Shown piece after piece: positions 43,832 through 58,786 of a stretch of 64,000 bases of DNA. The translations under genes were made by a program, and so were the position numbers. Position 1 is the first letter of the stretch, and every line of letters starts with the position of its first letter. Origin of the DNA: Myxococcus xanthus (GTDB lineage: Bacteria; Myxococcota; Myxococcia; Myxococcales; Myxococcaceae); NCBI RefSeq assembly GCF_006402735.1, contig NZ_CP017174.1, forward strand, positions 2,173,001-2,237,000, given 5' to 3'. The notes under the pieces are model-generated. The model was not told the origin of the DNA. It ran no database searches and was given only the letters and a program-made list of their open reading frames with translations.

Positions 43832-45238
43832 TCAGGCGCTGTCGTCGGAGGTGTCGTCCGCTGGCACGGCCCCGGGGCGCTCGGGCTCGTAGACCTGGAT
43901 GTGTTCGATTTCGCCTCCCAGGAACTTGAGCACCGCCCGGACGGCGGGGTGGCTGCGGACCTTGCTGTCCGTGCTCTTCTCGTGGGCAGCGCGCGTCTGT
44001 GCGTCCTGATCGGCCAGACTGGGACCCAGACGAGGGTCGTCCGGAGACGCATCCTGGATGGTGAGCTTCACCGGGCGGCCGAAGTGCTCGGCCAGGGCCT
44101 TGTCCACGGCGGCCTTGCCCGCGGTGGAGTTGACGGCCATGCGGTGGAAGCCGGCCACGGGCAGGAAGCCGAGGACGATTTCGCCGTTCTTCATGGACAT
44201 CAATCGCCCGTTGGAGAGCGCCGCGCCCTGCCGGGGATGGGAGGCCTTCACCGTCTCCACGGCGGCCCGCCAACGCTCGGTGAGGGGCAGGTTGGGGTTG
44301 TCCCGGGAGCGGGTGACAGGGGCCGGCGGGGGCGGCTCGGGCTCGGGCTCGTGGTGGATGACGGGCTCGGGCGCCGGCGGGGGGGGCGGCGCGGCGGCGA
44401 CTTCGGGGAGGCACTCGCCGGAGGCACAGCCTTCGGGGGAGTTCTCCTCGGGGTAGTAGCGCGCGTCCTCTTCCTCCGCGTAGGGCGGCGGCTCCGGCGG
44501 CGCGATGGGCTCGGGCCGGCGGATGTTGGTGACGCGGACCGATGGCGCGGGCTCGGTGGTGCGCGACAGTGGGGTGGCGCCCGCGGGAGGCACGGAGGGC
44601 GGGGGTGTCGGGGCCGTGGGCGCCTGGACCGAGCCACCATTGCGGAGGAACGAGAGCGGGCGCGCGGCGGAAGGTGAAAGTCCCTCCATCACCGGGCCGG
44701 AGGGGACCATCTGCGTGGCCTGGTAGCCCTGCGGGGACGGTGTGGCGCCGCTGCCGTTGCGGAGGAACGACAGGGGACGGGCCGCTGACGGTGACAGGCC
44801 GTCCATGTGGGGCCCGGGCCGTGACGGTTCGTCCGGACGCATGGCGTCGGGAGGTGCAAAACGAGGAGGCTCGTCCTGGCGCATGGCGCCAGCGTGGCCC
44901 ATGCGCGGCGGCTCTTCCTCGCGCACGGCCGCCGTCGGCGCTGGCGGCTCGCTGACGCGAACAGGCGCCTGCCCCACGGGCGCACCCCTCGCATCCCACG
45001 GACGTGGAGCCGGGGCAGCCGCCTGCATCACGGAAGCGTCGTGTCGTGCCTCAGGCGCGAAAGTTCGCGGGACTGGAGCGACCTCCCGGCGCTCCAGCGT
45101 TCGACTTCGCGGAACCTTCACCCATCCCCGCCGCGAGCTTGTCCACTCGGGCCAGCAGCTCGGGAATCGAACCACCCGGCGACAACTGGATGGCCTTGAG
45201 CAGCGCCATCTCCAGGGCCAGCCGAGGCTGGGCCGCAC
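43832..45238 (-). CDS. dnaX: DnaX C-terminal (tau-specific) part, in a frame shifted from the N-part
   Basis: This frame is open from 45238 but has DnaX-like or linker sequence only from about 45130. It reads a long Pro-rich linker and then the tau domain: LTERWRAAVETVKASHPRQG, ALSNGRLMSMKNGEIVLGFL, AGKAAVDKALAEHFGRPVKL, acidic C-terminus. It is +1 relative to the N-terminal frame and has no obvious start of its own. Within the linker the peptide GLSPSAARPLSFLRNG occurs twice, 43 residues apart. In E. coli the tau C-terminus contacts DnaB and the alpha subunit. Confidence 0.7.
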   Translation of the reverse strand: MRPSLGWPWRWRCSRPSSCRRVVRFPSCWPEWTSSRRGWVKVPRSRTLERREVAPVPRTFAPEARHDASVMQAAAPAPRPWDARGAPVGQAPVRVSEPPAPTAAVREEEPPRMGHAGAMRQDEPPRFAPPDAMRPDEPSRPGPHMDGLSPSAARPLSFLRNGSGATPSPQGYQATQMVPSGPVMEGLSPSAARPLSFLRNGGSVQAPTAPTPPPSVPPAGATPLSRTTEPAPSVRVTNIRRPEPIAPPEPPPYAEEEDARYYPEENSPEGCASGECLPEVAAAPPPPPAPEPVIHHEPEPEPPPPAPVTRSRDNPNLPLTERWRAAVETVKASHPRQGAALSNGRLMSMKNGEIVLGFLPVAGFHRMAVNSTAGKAAVDKALAEHFGRPVKLTIQDASPDDPRLGPSLADQDAQTRAAHEKSTDSKVRSHPAVRAVLKFLGGEIEHIQVYEPERPGAVPADDTSDDSA

Positions 45239-46259
45239 GCGACACGTCCCAGATGCAGCCGTGCACCACGTCGAACAAGCGCGTGAGCTGCGCGGCCTCC
45301 GCGTCCTGGGCCAGCGCCATCAGCGCCTTCTGCTCGGACTCGGCCAGCTCGTCGGGCGCCTTGCCCAGCGTCTTGGTGACGAAGAGATGCCGCAGTTGGA
45401 AGGCCAGCTCCTCGGCCAGGCGCTTCAAGTCCAGGCCACGGTTGAAGACCTCCTCCACCCGCTCCAGCACCCGCTTCGCGTCCTTGTGGACGAGCGCATC
45501 GGCGAAGTCCTGCACGAACGTCCGGTCGATGGCGCCCAGCGCGTCGGCCACTTCCTCGTCGGAGGGGTTGGCGCCGCACGAGGCGAGCACCTGGTCCAGG
45601 AGGCTCAGCGCATCGCGCATGCCGCCTTCAGACTGGCGCACGACCAGCGACAGCGAGCGGTCGGAGATACCAGCGCCCTCCGCCTTGCAGATCTCCTGGA
45701 GACGCTGAAGCATCCGCGCCGCCGGAATCCGCCGGAAGTTGTGGCGCTGGCACCGCGACAGGATGGTGTCCGGGAGCTTGTGCGCCTCGGTGGTCGCGAA
45801 GATGAACTTCACGTGCCCGGGCGGCTCCTCCAGCGTCTTGAGCAGCGCGTTGAACGCCGCTCCCGACAGCATGTGGACCTCGTCGATGATGTAGATTTTG
45901 TGCCGGTCCCGCTGGGGCAGGTACTTCGCGTTCTCGCGAATCTCGCGGACGTTCTCGACGCCGTTGTTGGAGGCACCGTCGATTTCCGCGACGTCCACGC
46001 TGGTGCCGGCGGCAATCTCCGTGCAGGCACGGCACTCGCCACAGGGCTGGGCGGTGGGGCCCTTCTCACAGTTGAGCGCCTTGGCGAGCAGTCGCGCGGC
46101 CGTCGTCTTGCCCACGCCACGAGGTCCACAGAACAGGTACGCGTGCGCGACCCGGTCCATCTTGATGGCGTTCGCGACCGTCCGGACGACGTGCTCCTGT
46201 CCGGTCATGTCGTCGAACTTCTGTGGGCGCCATTTGCGGGCGAGAACGAGGTAGCTCAT
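45051..46259 (-). CDS. dnaX: DNA polymerase III subunit gamma/tau, N-terminal ATPase part
   Basis: 402 residues from ATG 46259 (MSYLVLARKWRPQKFDDMTG). Clamp-loader AAA+ domains: CGPRGVGKTTAARLLAKALN (Walker A), a C4 zinc module from LNCEKGPTAQPCGECRACTE, IYIIDEVHMLSGAAFNALLK (Walker B), IFATTEAHKLPDTILSRCQR (sensor 1 and SRC), then collar domain III up to about residue 385. The frame ends at 45051 just after domain III, where a gamma-type product would end; tau needs the +1 frame that overlaps it. Either programmed frameshifting or a base error is possible. Confidence 0.93.
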   Translation of the reverse strand: MSYLVLARKWRPQKFDDMTGQEHVVRTVANAIKMDRVAHAYLFCGPRGVGKTTAARLLAKALNCEKGPTAQPCGECRACTEIAAGTSVDVAEIDGASNNGVENVREIRENAKYLPQRDRHKIYIIDEVHMLSGAAFNALLKTLEEPPGHVKFIFATTEAHKLPDTILSRCQRHNFRRIPAARMLQRLQEICKAEGAGISDRSLSLVVRQSEGGMRDALSLLDQVLASCGANPSDEEVADALGAIDRTFVQDFADALVHKDAKRVLERVEEVFNRGLDLKRLAEELAFQLRHLFVTKTLGKAPDELAESEQKALMALAQDAEAAQLTRLFDVVHGCIWDVSRAAQPRLALEMALLKAIQLSPGGSIPELLARVDKLAAGMGEGSAKSNAGAPGGRSSPANFRA

Positions 46260-46296
46260 GGGGGGCGTCATCTAAACACGGCGGCGTGAATGATCC

Positions 46297-47874
46297 ATGT
46301 CGTTGCCCTCCCACGAGGTGGGATTCCACTCCCCGTCGGGCTCGGCCCCAGGGCGGGCAGACGAACGCTTCACACCTTGCGTCCGGGAACGTGGGCGGGA
46401 AGAGTCGGCCGCGCCCGTGTCCGCCCCCCTTCTCGCCGCGCCCACTGATTCCATCCCGACACCCGAGCCCACCTCCCTGGCGCCCGGGGGCACGCCCCAA
46501 GTGGCGCCGGTCCGGAACTGGATGCGCTGGGTGCTGGGGGCAGTGGCGCTGCTGCCTGGCCTCATCGCGGTGGTGCAGTTGGGCCGCATCCACCCGGATG
46601 AGGTGTACCAGTCGCTGGAGCCCGCCTGGTGGCGCGTCCACGGCTACGGCGTCCTGGCCTGGGAGTGGCGTGACGGCCTCCGCAACTGGGCCGTGCCCGG
46701 CGTCCTGGCTGGCTTCCTCAAGCTGGCGGACCTGCTGGGCATCACCCACCCCCGGGCCTACCGCGTCGTGGTGGCCATTCCGCAGGTGGCCTTGCACGCC
46801 TGGAGTCTCTGGGCCGCGTACCGCTTCGCCCAGCGCCGAGCGGGGACCGCGGGTGGCCTGCTGTCGACGTTGCTCGTGGGGCTCTATGGACCACTGCTCG
46901 TCTTCGCGGGGCGCACCATGGCCGAGTCGATTTCCGCCTCGCTGCTCGTCGTCGCCGTGGAGGCGCTGGACCGGAGAGAGCGGCTCGCGAGGGCAGGGCT
47001 CGTGGGTGGCATGGCCCTGGGGCTGGCGGTGGTGGCCCGTTACCCGTCGGCCATCTTCGTCCTGGCGGCGCTGGTGTGGCTGGCGGCGGCGCGGCGGTGG
47101 CGACTGCTTGCCTTCACGTGCGCTGGAGGATTGGGCGTGGCGGTGGCGCTCGGCGCGCTGGACTGGGCGACGTGGGGCTCGCCGTTCCACTCCTTCTTCG
47201 CCTATGCCCGCTTCAACGTCTTCTCGGGCAAGGCCGCGGCTCAGTTCGGAGCGGACGCACCCAGCTTCTACGTGAAGCCGCTGCTCACCGCCGTGCCGCT
47301 CTGGGCCTGGGCCGCCGTGCCCGTGGGAATCGCCGCGCTTCGCCAGCACCGCGCCCTGTCCCTGCCGCTGTGGTGCGCCGCCGTGTACACCGGCGTGCTC
47401 CTGACCACCGCGCACAAGGAGGAGCGCTTCCTCTATCCTGGCCTGGTGCTGGGCGTGCTGGCCGCAGCGCCACCCGTGGCGGCGGGCCTCGTCCAGCTTG
47501 CTCGGCCAGCCGGGCGGTGGGGCCTGGCCGGACTCGCGCTGGTCGCAAGCATGACCGCGGCCGCCTTCTTCCCCTCCGGGGACCTGCGGGCAGACCAGTT
47601 CCGCGCGATTGTCGCCGCCACCCGGGGCAATGCGCGGGGGCTGCTCATCGTCAATGAGGGCCTGTGGGGCTCGGGCGGCTTCTTCTACCTGGGGAAGCAG
47701 ATTCCCTGGCTGACCTGTGACTGGCCCCACGACGGCGCGTTCCAACGCGCGCTGCGGGACAGGACGTTCAACCGCGCCGTCACCTTCGAGGACCGCGCGC
47801 TCGCCGAGCTCCAGGCCGGCGGCTTCCAAATCGTCCGGAAGGTGGGCCGCGAGACGATTCTCTCCCGCGAGTAG
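46297..47874 (+). CDS. GT22-like (Alg9/PIG-B type) integral membrane mannosyltransferase
   Basis: 525 residues with a disordered N-terminus (about 70 residues; an internal Met near the first membrane helix could be the true start) and about nine or ten hydrophobic segments. The first lumenal/periplasmic loop has the GT22-type motif HPDEVYQSLEPAWWRVHGYG followed by LAWEWRDGLRN, with the catalytic Asp/Glu in HPDE. TAHKEERFLYPGLVLGVLAA is the conserved HKExRF motif. Members use polyprenyl-phosphate sugars. Divergent from dnaX; no sugar operon next to it. Confidence 0.75.
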   Translation: MSLPSHEVGFHSPSGSAPGRADERFTPCVRERGREESAAPVSAPLLAAPTDSIPTPEPTSLAPGGTPQVAPVRNWMRWVLGAVALLPGLIAVVQLGRIHPDEVYQSLEPAWWRVHGYGVLAWEWRDGLRNWAVPGVLAGFLKLADLLGITHPRAYRVVVAIPQVALHAWSLWAAYRFAQRRAGTAGGLLSTLLVGLYGPLLVFAGRTMAESISASLLVVAVEALDRRERLARAGLVGGMALGLAVVARYPSAIFVLAALVWLAAARRWRLLAFTCAGGLGVAVALGALDWATWGSPFHSFFAYARFNVFSGKAAAQFGADAPSFYVKPLLTAVPLWAWAAVPVGIAALRQHRALSLPLWCAAVYTGVLLTTAHKEERFLYPGLVLGVLAAAPPVAAGLVQLARPAGRWGLAGLALVASMTAAAFFPSGDLRADQFRAIVAATRGNARGLLIVNEGLWGSGGFFYLGKQIPWLTCDWPHDGAFQRALRDRTFNRAVTFEDRALAELQAGGFQIVRKVGRETILSRE

Positions 47875-47902
47875 GGGAGGGGAGCGGCCAGCCCGCAAAG
47901 GC

Positions 47903-47938
47903 GAAGAGCCGGTGCCCTTGACAGGACACCGGCTCTTC
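47903..47938. terminator. 12-bp stem hairpin between the GT22 gene and ffs
   Basis: GAAGAGCCGGTG and CACCGGCTCTTC pair perfectly around a 12-base loop. It lies 28 bases after the GT22 stop and ten bases beyond the 3' end of the SRP RNA on the other strand. Neither side has a long T run after the stem, but it can serve both convergent transcripts. Confidence 0.6.
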
Positions 47939-47947
47939 AAAAAGGAC

Positions 47948-48027
47948 GGCCGGGACACACGCGGAAGTACGCTACCGTTGCTTCCTTCCGGACCTGGCGG
48001 GGTTCACGCCCCCACGTTGTCCCGACC
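47948..48027 (-). ncRNA. ffs: Signal recognition particle RNA (small SRP RNA, ffs)
   Basis: On the minus strand the conserved SRP core appears: AGGTCCGGAAGGAAGCAACG inside a hairpin. The ends pair over ten bases (GGTCGGGACA with TGTCCCGGCC, including one G-U), giving an about 80-nt single hairpin of 4.5S type. It binds Ffh and the SRP receptor. Exact processing sites are not known. Confidence 0.9.
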
Positions 48028-48062
48028 ATAAAGAATGTAACCACGTACTGCAGAAACAACAA

Positions 48063-48149
48063 CGGAGAGGGTGGGATTCGAACCCACGATACCCTTTCAG
48101 ATATACACGCGTTCCAGGCGTGCGCCTTCAACCGCTCGGCCACCTCTCC
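48063..48149 (-). tRNA. tRNA-Ser (GGA)
   Basis: 87 nt with a long variable arm. Acceptor GGAGAGG/CCTCTCC, discriminator G, anticodon loop CTGGAAC between CACGC and GCGTG, T arm GGTTCGAATCC. Reads UCC/UCU. Confidence 0.95.
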
Positions 48150-48161
48150 AAAAATCTGGAG

Positions 48162-48248
48162 CGGAGAGCGTAGGATTCGAACCTACGATACCGTTACCGG
48201 TATGCCTGATTTCGAGTCAGGTGCCTTCGACCACTCGGCCAGCTCTCC
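48162..48248 (-). tRNA. tRNA-Ser (CGA)
   Basis: 87 nt with a long variable arm. Acceptor GGAGAGC/GCTCTCC, anticodon stem CCTGA/TCAGG with loop CTCGAAA. Reads UCG. It lies six bases past the tadA stop. Confidence 0.95.
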
Positions 48249-48253
48249 AGTAT

Positions 48254-48718
48254 TCAATTGTCACGTTTCTTCGCGCGCAAGCGCCCGAAAAACGTCTTCA
48301 AAAGCAGGCGACTCTCGTCCGCCAGGATACCACTCGTGACTTGGAGCCGGTGATTGTGTCGAGGCTCTTCGACCAGGTTGTACAGCGAACCCACCGCACC
48401 CGCTTTCGGATCGAAGGCACCGAAAACGAGTCGTGTCACGCGAGACTGCACCAGACCTCCGGCGCACATGGCACATGGCTCAAGCGTCACATACAGGGTG
48501 ACACCCGAGAGCCGCCAGGCACCGATTTTCCGGGCTGCGGCATCCATTGCCAACATTTCTGCGTGAGCGAGCGGATTGCGGTCCACTTCGCGGCGATTGA
48601 AACCAGCGCCAACGACTTCACCGTTGAACACCGCCACCGCACCTACGGGGACCTCTCCGAGTTCCGCTGCTTCCCGCGCGAGCGATAGCGCCTGCTGCAT
48701 GAAAGCTTCGTCACTCAT
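48254..48718 (-). CDS. tadA: tRNA-specific adenosine deaminase TadA
   Basis: 154 residues. Deaminates A34 of tRNA-Arg(ACG) to inosine. Zinc site: His52 and the catalytic Glu54 in [20 protein letters not shown], and PCAMC (Cys82, Cys85) in [38 protein letters not shown] and [19 protein letters not shown] are TadA-type substrate-binding segments. Its substrate tRNA gene begins 97 bases upstream on the same strand and ends 24 bases before the start codon. Confidence 0.95.
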   Translation of the reverse strand: MSDEAFMQQALSLAREAAELGEVPVGAVAVFNGEVVGAGFNRREVDRNPLAHAEMLAMDAAARKIGAWRLSGVTLYVTLEPCAMCAGGLVQSRVTRLVFGAFDPKAGAVGSLYNLVEEPRHNHRLQVTSGILADESRLLLKTFFGRLRAKKRDN

Positions 48719-48741
48719 GGAGAACTGCTCGAAAGAAGTGG

Positions 48742-48815
48742 CGCTCCCTGGAGGATTCGAACCTCCGGCCTTCGGATTCGTAGTCCGACGCTCTATCCAG
48801 CTGAGCTAAGGGAGC
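48742..48815 (-). tRNA. tRNA-Arg (ACG), TadA substrate
   Basis: 74 nt. Acceptor GCTCCCT/AGGGAGC, anticodon stem TCGGA/TCCGA with loop CTACGAA (ACG), T arm GGTTCGAATCC. The A34 is the target of TadA, encoded just downstream. Confidence 0.95.
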
Positions 48816-48847
48816 ATTTCTTCCGGCGCTGCTACAACAACAAGTGG

Positions 48848-48934
48848 CGGAGAGAGAGGGATTCGAACCCTCGATACCCTTTCGAGTATGCAGGTTTAGC
48901 AAACCTGTGCCTTCAGCCTCTCGGCCATCTCTCC
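48848..48934 (-). tRNA. tRNA-Ser (GCT)
   Basis: 87 nt with a long variable arm. Acceptor GGAGAGA/TCTCTCC, anticodon loop TTGCTAA between CAGGT and ACCTG. Reads AGC/AGU. Confidence 0.95.
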
Positions 48935-48978
48935 AACTCTTCTCTGTCAAAGAGCCAACAAATTCAAGAACAAAAACT

Positions 48979-49065
48979 CGGAGGCGGTAGGATTCGAACC
49001 TACGGAGAGCTTTCACCCTCTGCGGTTTTCAAGACCGCTGCCTTCAACCGCTCGGCCACGCCTCC
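48979..49065 (-). tRNA. tRNA-Ser (TGA)
   Basis: 87 nt with a long variable arm. Acceptor GGAGGCG/CGCCTCC, anticodon stem GCGGT/ACCGC with loop CTTGAAA. Reads UCA and other UCN codons. It is the first RNA gene after serS. Confidence 0.95.
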
Positions 49066-49158
49066 ATACCACCGGGGCCGACTTGGCACCCCCCGGACCG
49101 ACGTCCGTGGGGCCGCCCTTCTACCTGATTCTTCGCGCGTTGCAAGCCGGATTCAGAC

Positions 49159-55385
<6,227 letters not shown>

Positions 55386-55591
55386 GGGATTCCGAGCTCG
55401 CGAGAGGGGGACCGAGCGCCTTCGCGGTGCTCGCAGGCTACCAGAGGCGTTTCCAGCCCGGAAAGAACGCGCACGAGGAGGTTGAAGCGCACCCTCCCGG
55501 GCAAGCGGGCGAGGGCTCTCGCCTTCCACCGGTGCGCACGCCGCGTTCGATTCGCCGTTCCCGGAGTGGAAGGTGGTAGACCCGCCCCTCA

Positions 55592-56905
55592 ATGGAACCC
55601 ATTGTCATCCTGGGCGCGGGCCTCGCGGGCCTCTCCACCGCCCACTTCCTGAACAAGCCCTGGCGCCTCATCGAGAAGTCCGACCGTGTCGGCGGCCTCA
55701 TCAAGACCGAGGTCATCCAGGGGTGTTATTTTGACCCCACCGGTCACTGGCTCCACCTGCGGGACCCGGAAATCCAGGCCCTGGTGAACACGCTGTGGCT
55801 GCCGGAGCAGATGGTCCGCATCCAGCGCAAGGCCGGCATCTTCACGCGCGGAGTCTTCACCCGCTTCCCGTACCAGGTGAACACCCACGGTCTGCCGCCG
55901 GAGGTGGTGGCGGAGAACCTCACCGGCTACGTGGAGGCCGTCTACGGTGAGAAGGGCCGCGAGCTGCGCGAGCGCGAGCCGCGCAACTTCGAGGAGTTCA
56001 TCCTCCGCTACATGGGCGAGGGCTTCGCGAAGAACTTCATGGTGCCCTACAACCAGAAGCTGTGGACGGTGCACCCGCGTGAGATGTCCGCCGCCTGGGT
56101 GGGCCGCTTCGTGCCCCGTCCCAACCTCAAGGAAGTGGTGGACGGCGCGCTGGGCGCTGGCAGCGATGCGGTCGGCTACAACGCGTCGTTCCTCTACCCG
56201 CGTGAGGGCGGCATCGAGAGCCTCGCCCGCGCCATGCTGAGCCACCTGAAGGGCGGCCAGCTCAGCATCCACACCGAGCCCACCGCCATTGACTGGAAGG
56301 CCCGGAAGGTGACGCTGTCCGACGGGAGCGTGCAGCCCTATGCGGGGCTGGTGTCCAGCATCTCCCTGCCTGGGTTGGTGAAGCTGCTGGCGAAGGGCGA
56401 GGCCGGCGTGCCCGACACGGTGCAGGACGCGGCGAAGCAGCTGCGCGCCACCACCGTCACCTACGTGGCCGTGGGCGCCAAGGGAGCCAACCGCCAGCCC
56501 TGGCATTGGATCTACCTGCCGGAGCCGGAGTTCCACACGTACCGCATCGGCTCGCCCTCCGCGGTGTACGCGCCGCTGGCGCCGCCGGACACGTCCACCT
56601 TCTACGTGGAGTACAGCCACCACGGCGAGCTGTCCCCGGCCGCGGCGGAGAAGTACGCGGTGGAGGACCTGGTGCGCTCGCAGATGATTCACGCCGCGGA
56701 CGACGTCCTCTTCGCCCAGGCGCGCGAGATTCCCCACGCCTACGTGCTCTACGACGACGCCTACGGACCGGCGAAGTCTGAGATTCTGCGCTTCCTGGAG
56801 CATGCCGGAATCCAGATTGCCGGCCGCTATGGACAGTGGGAGTACTCCTCGATGGAGGACGCCATCCTCGCCGGGCGTGCGTGCGCGAGGACACTCAACG
56901 GTTGA
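55592..56905 (+). CDS. FAD-dependent amine-oxidoreductase/UDP-galactopyranose mutase-like protein
   Basis: 437 residues. N-terminal Rossmann site IVILGAGLAGLSTAHFL, then IEKSDRVGGLIKTEVIQGCY, and a C-terminal FAD-binding stretch IAGRYGQWEYSSMEDAILAG. The middle (NFMVPYNQKLWTVHPREMSA) resembles UDP-galactopyranose mutase and protoporphyrinogen-oxidase relatives. Upstream of a GT2 and a deacetylase, so it most likely acts on a nucleotide sugar or lipid-linked sugar. Divergent from the TPR megaprotein, sharing a 206-base start region. Exact substrate unknown. Confidence 0.78.
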   Translation: MEPIVILGAGLAGLSTAHFLNKPWRLIEKSDRVGGLIKTEVIQGCYFDPTGHWLHLRDPEIQALVNTLWLPEQMVRIQRKAGIFTRGVFTRFPYQVNTHGLPPEVVAENLTGYVEAVYGEKGRELREREPRNFEEFILRYMGEGFAKNFMVPYNQKLWTVHPREMSAAWVGRFVPRPNLKEVVDGALGAGSDAVGYNASFLYPREGGIESLARAMLSHLKGGQLSIHTEPTAIDWKARKVTLSDGSVQPYAGLVSSISLPGLVKLLAKGEAGVPDTVQDAAKQLRATTVTYVAVGAKGANRQPWHWIYLPEPEFHTYRIGSPSAVYAPLAPPDTSTFYVEYSHHGELSPAAAEKYAVEDLVRSQMIHAADDVLFAQAREIPHAYVLYDDAYGPAKSEILRFLEHAGIQIAGRYGQWEYSSMEDAILAGRACARTLNG

Positions 56906-56978
56906 CATCCCCTTCGCCCACCCGTCGCATTGTGTCGACGGGTGGCTTGGGGCGTGTTAGCCATCTCTGTTCGAGTTC

Positions 56979-57689
56979 ATGGCCCCGCACCTCACCGTCG
57001 TCATCCCTGTCTACAACGAGGAGTCCATCATCGCCTCGGCGGCGGAGGAGTTGCGCCAGGGGCTGGATGCGCGCGGGCTCGACTACGAAATCATCTTCGC
57101 GGAGAACGGCTCGCGCGACGCCACGCCGGCCATCCTCGAAGAGCTGTGCGCGAACAATTCGCGCCTGCGCTGGTTCCACTCGGAGACGCCCAACTACGGC
57201 GTGGCGCTCAAGGCCGGCATCCTCAAGGCCCGGGGCACCTACGTCATCTGCGATGAAATCGACCTGTGCGACCTGACCTTCTACGACGCGGCGCTGCCGC
57301 GGCTGGAGCGGGGCGAGGCGGACATGGTGGTGGGCTCCAAGGCGGCCAAGGGCGCCAGTGACCAGCGCCCGCTGATTCGCCGGGCGGCCACGCGGGTGCA
57401 CAACAAGCTGCTGAAGGTGGCGCTGGGCTTCCAGGGCACGGACACGCACGGCCTGAAGGCGTTCCGCCGCGAGGCGCTGCTGCCCGTCATCCAGAAGTGC
57501 GTGGTGGACATGGACGTGTTCGCCAGCGAGTTCGTCATCCGCGCGTGGCGCGAGGGCCTGCGGGTGATGGAGATTCCCATCCAGCTCCACGAGAAGCGCC
57601 AGCCCTCCATCCACCTGTTCAAGCGCGTGCCCAACGTGCTCAAGAACGTGGGCAAGCTGTTCTACGTCATCCGCGTCCGCGGGACCTGA
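56979..57689 (+). CDS. Family 2 glycosyltransferase (DPM1-like)
   Basis: 236 residues, GT-A fold: LTVVIPVYNEESIIASAAEE, YEIIFAENGSRDATPAILEE, and the metal-site region ARGTYVICDEIDLCDLTFYD, where EID stands at the usual DxD place. GTDTHGLKAFRREALLPV and PIQLHEKRQPSIHLFKRVPN resemble polyprenyl-phosphate mannose/glucose synthases. No membrane helix. Its stop is 17 bases before the deacetylase start. Confidence 0.85.
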   Translation: MAPHLTVVIPVYNEESIIASAAEELRQGLDARGLDYEIIFAENGSRDATPAILEELCANNSRLRWFHSETPNYGVALKAGILKARGTYVICDEIDLCDLTFYDAALPRLERGEADMVVGSKAAKGASDQRPLIRRAATRVHNKLLKVALGFQGTDTHGLKAFRREALLPVIQKCVVDMDVFASEFVIRAWREGLRVMEIPIQLHEKRQPSIHLFKRVPNVLKNVGKLFYVIRVRGT

Positions 57690-57706
57690 GCCGGGGAGGG
57701 CGCACC

Positions 57707-58645
57707 GTGCGGCTGGCGTCCATCTCCGTCGACCTCGACTCGCTGCCCCACTACTGCCGCATCCACGGCCTGCCGGAGTCGCTGCTGGACGCCCGCGCCC
57801 GCTCGCTGGTGCACGCGGTGGCGGTGCCTCGCTTCCGGGAGTTGCTGGACGGGCTGGGCATTCCGGGGACCTTCTTCGTCATCGGTGAGGACCTGGAGTC
57901 CGACCCGGTCGCCGTGGCGGGCATGCGCGCCTCCCACGAGGCGCGCATCGAGGTGGCCAGCCACAGCCACGCCCATGACTACGCGCTGACGCGCCGGGGT
58001 CCCGAGGCCATCCATGCGGACCTGGCCCGCGCGGATGCCGCCATCCTCGCGGCCACGGGTGCGCGGCCGGAGGGTTTCCGCGCGCCGGGCTACACGCTGA
58101 ACGCGGACCTGTACGCGGCCACGGCGGCGCTGGGCTACCGGTATGGCTCCTCGGCCTTCCCCGCCGTGCCGTACTACCTGGCGAAGGCGGCGGTGATGGG
58201 GGCCCTGTCGGTGTTGGGGCGTCCGTCCCGCTCCGTGCTGGACACGCCCCGCGTGCTGCTGGCGCCTCGGGTGCCGTACCGGCCCGACCCGGCGCAGCCC
58301 TACCGGCGGGGCTCGGGCACCGTGCTGGAGCTGCCCATGACGGTGACGCCCGCGCTGCGTTTCCCCCTCATCGGCACCTTCGCCACCACGCTGCCCCGCG
58401 CGTCCCTGCATGCGCTGTGGCGCACGTGCCGCCGGGATACCTTCTTCAACTTCGAACTGCACGGCGTGGACGTGCTGGACGCGTCGGACGGGATTCCCCC
58501 GGAGCTGGTGCGGCAGCAGCGGGATTTGCGCGTCAGCGCCACCCAGAAGATGGCGCGCCTGCGCGAGGTGTTCGGCTGGCTGAAGTCGGAGCGCGAGGTC
58601 CTCACGCTGCGCGACGTCGCCGGGCGCCTGTCGGCCTCGGTGTAA
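57707..58645 (+). CDS. Polysaccharide deacetylase (CE4/NodB-like)
   Basis: 312 residues from GTG 57707 (GGGGAGGG six bases upstream). LASISVDLDSLPHYCRIHG carries the motif-1 Asp pair; GIPGTFFVIGEDLESDP and VASHSHAHDYAL carry the metal-binding His-x3-His; GFRAPGYTLNADLYAATAAL is motif 3. FFNFELHGVDVLDASDGIPP is the terminal His motif. It probably removes N-acetyl groups from a lipid-linked sugar made by the preceding GT2. No signal peptide is seen, which favours a cytoplasmic precursor over a wall polymer. Confidence 0.85.
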   Translation: MRLASISVDLDSLPHYCRIHGLPESLLDARARSLVHAVAVPRFRELLDGLGIPGTFFVIGEDLESDPVAVAGMRASHEARIEVASHSHAHDYALTRRGPEAIHADLARADAAILAATGARPEGFRAPGYTLNADLYAATAALGYRYGSSAFPAVPYYLAKAAVMGALSVLGRPSRSVLDTPRVLLAPRVPYRPDPAQPYRRGSGTVLELPMTVTPALRFPLIGTFATTLPRASLHALWRTCRRDTFFNFELHGVDVLDASDGIPPELVRQQRDLRVSATQKMARLREVFGWLKSEREVLTLRDVAGRLSASV

Positions 58646-58786
58646 GGCATTCCCACGAGGGCACCTGTCCAACAGCGCACGTCCCTGCCGTGCCTGGGTG
58701 TCCGTGGGGCACGCTTGCTACGCCAGGGGGAGGGCTTCCGCCGACGGACCCTCCCGGCGGCGGGGCCGGTGGTGTAAAGAGCCCCC

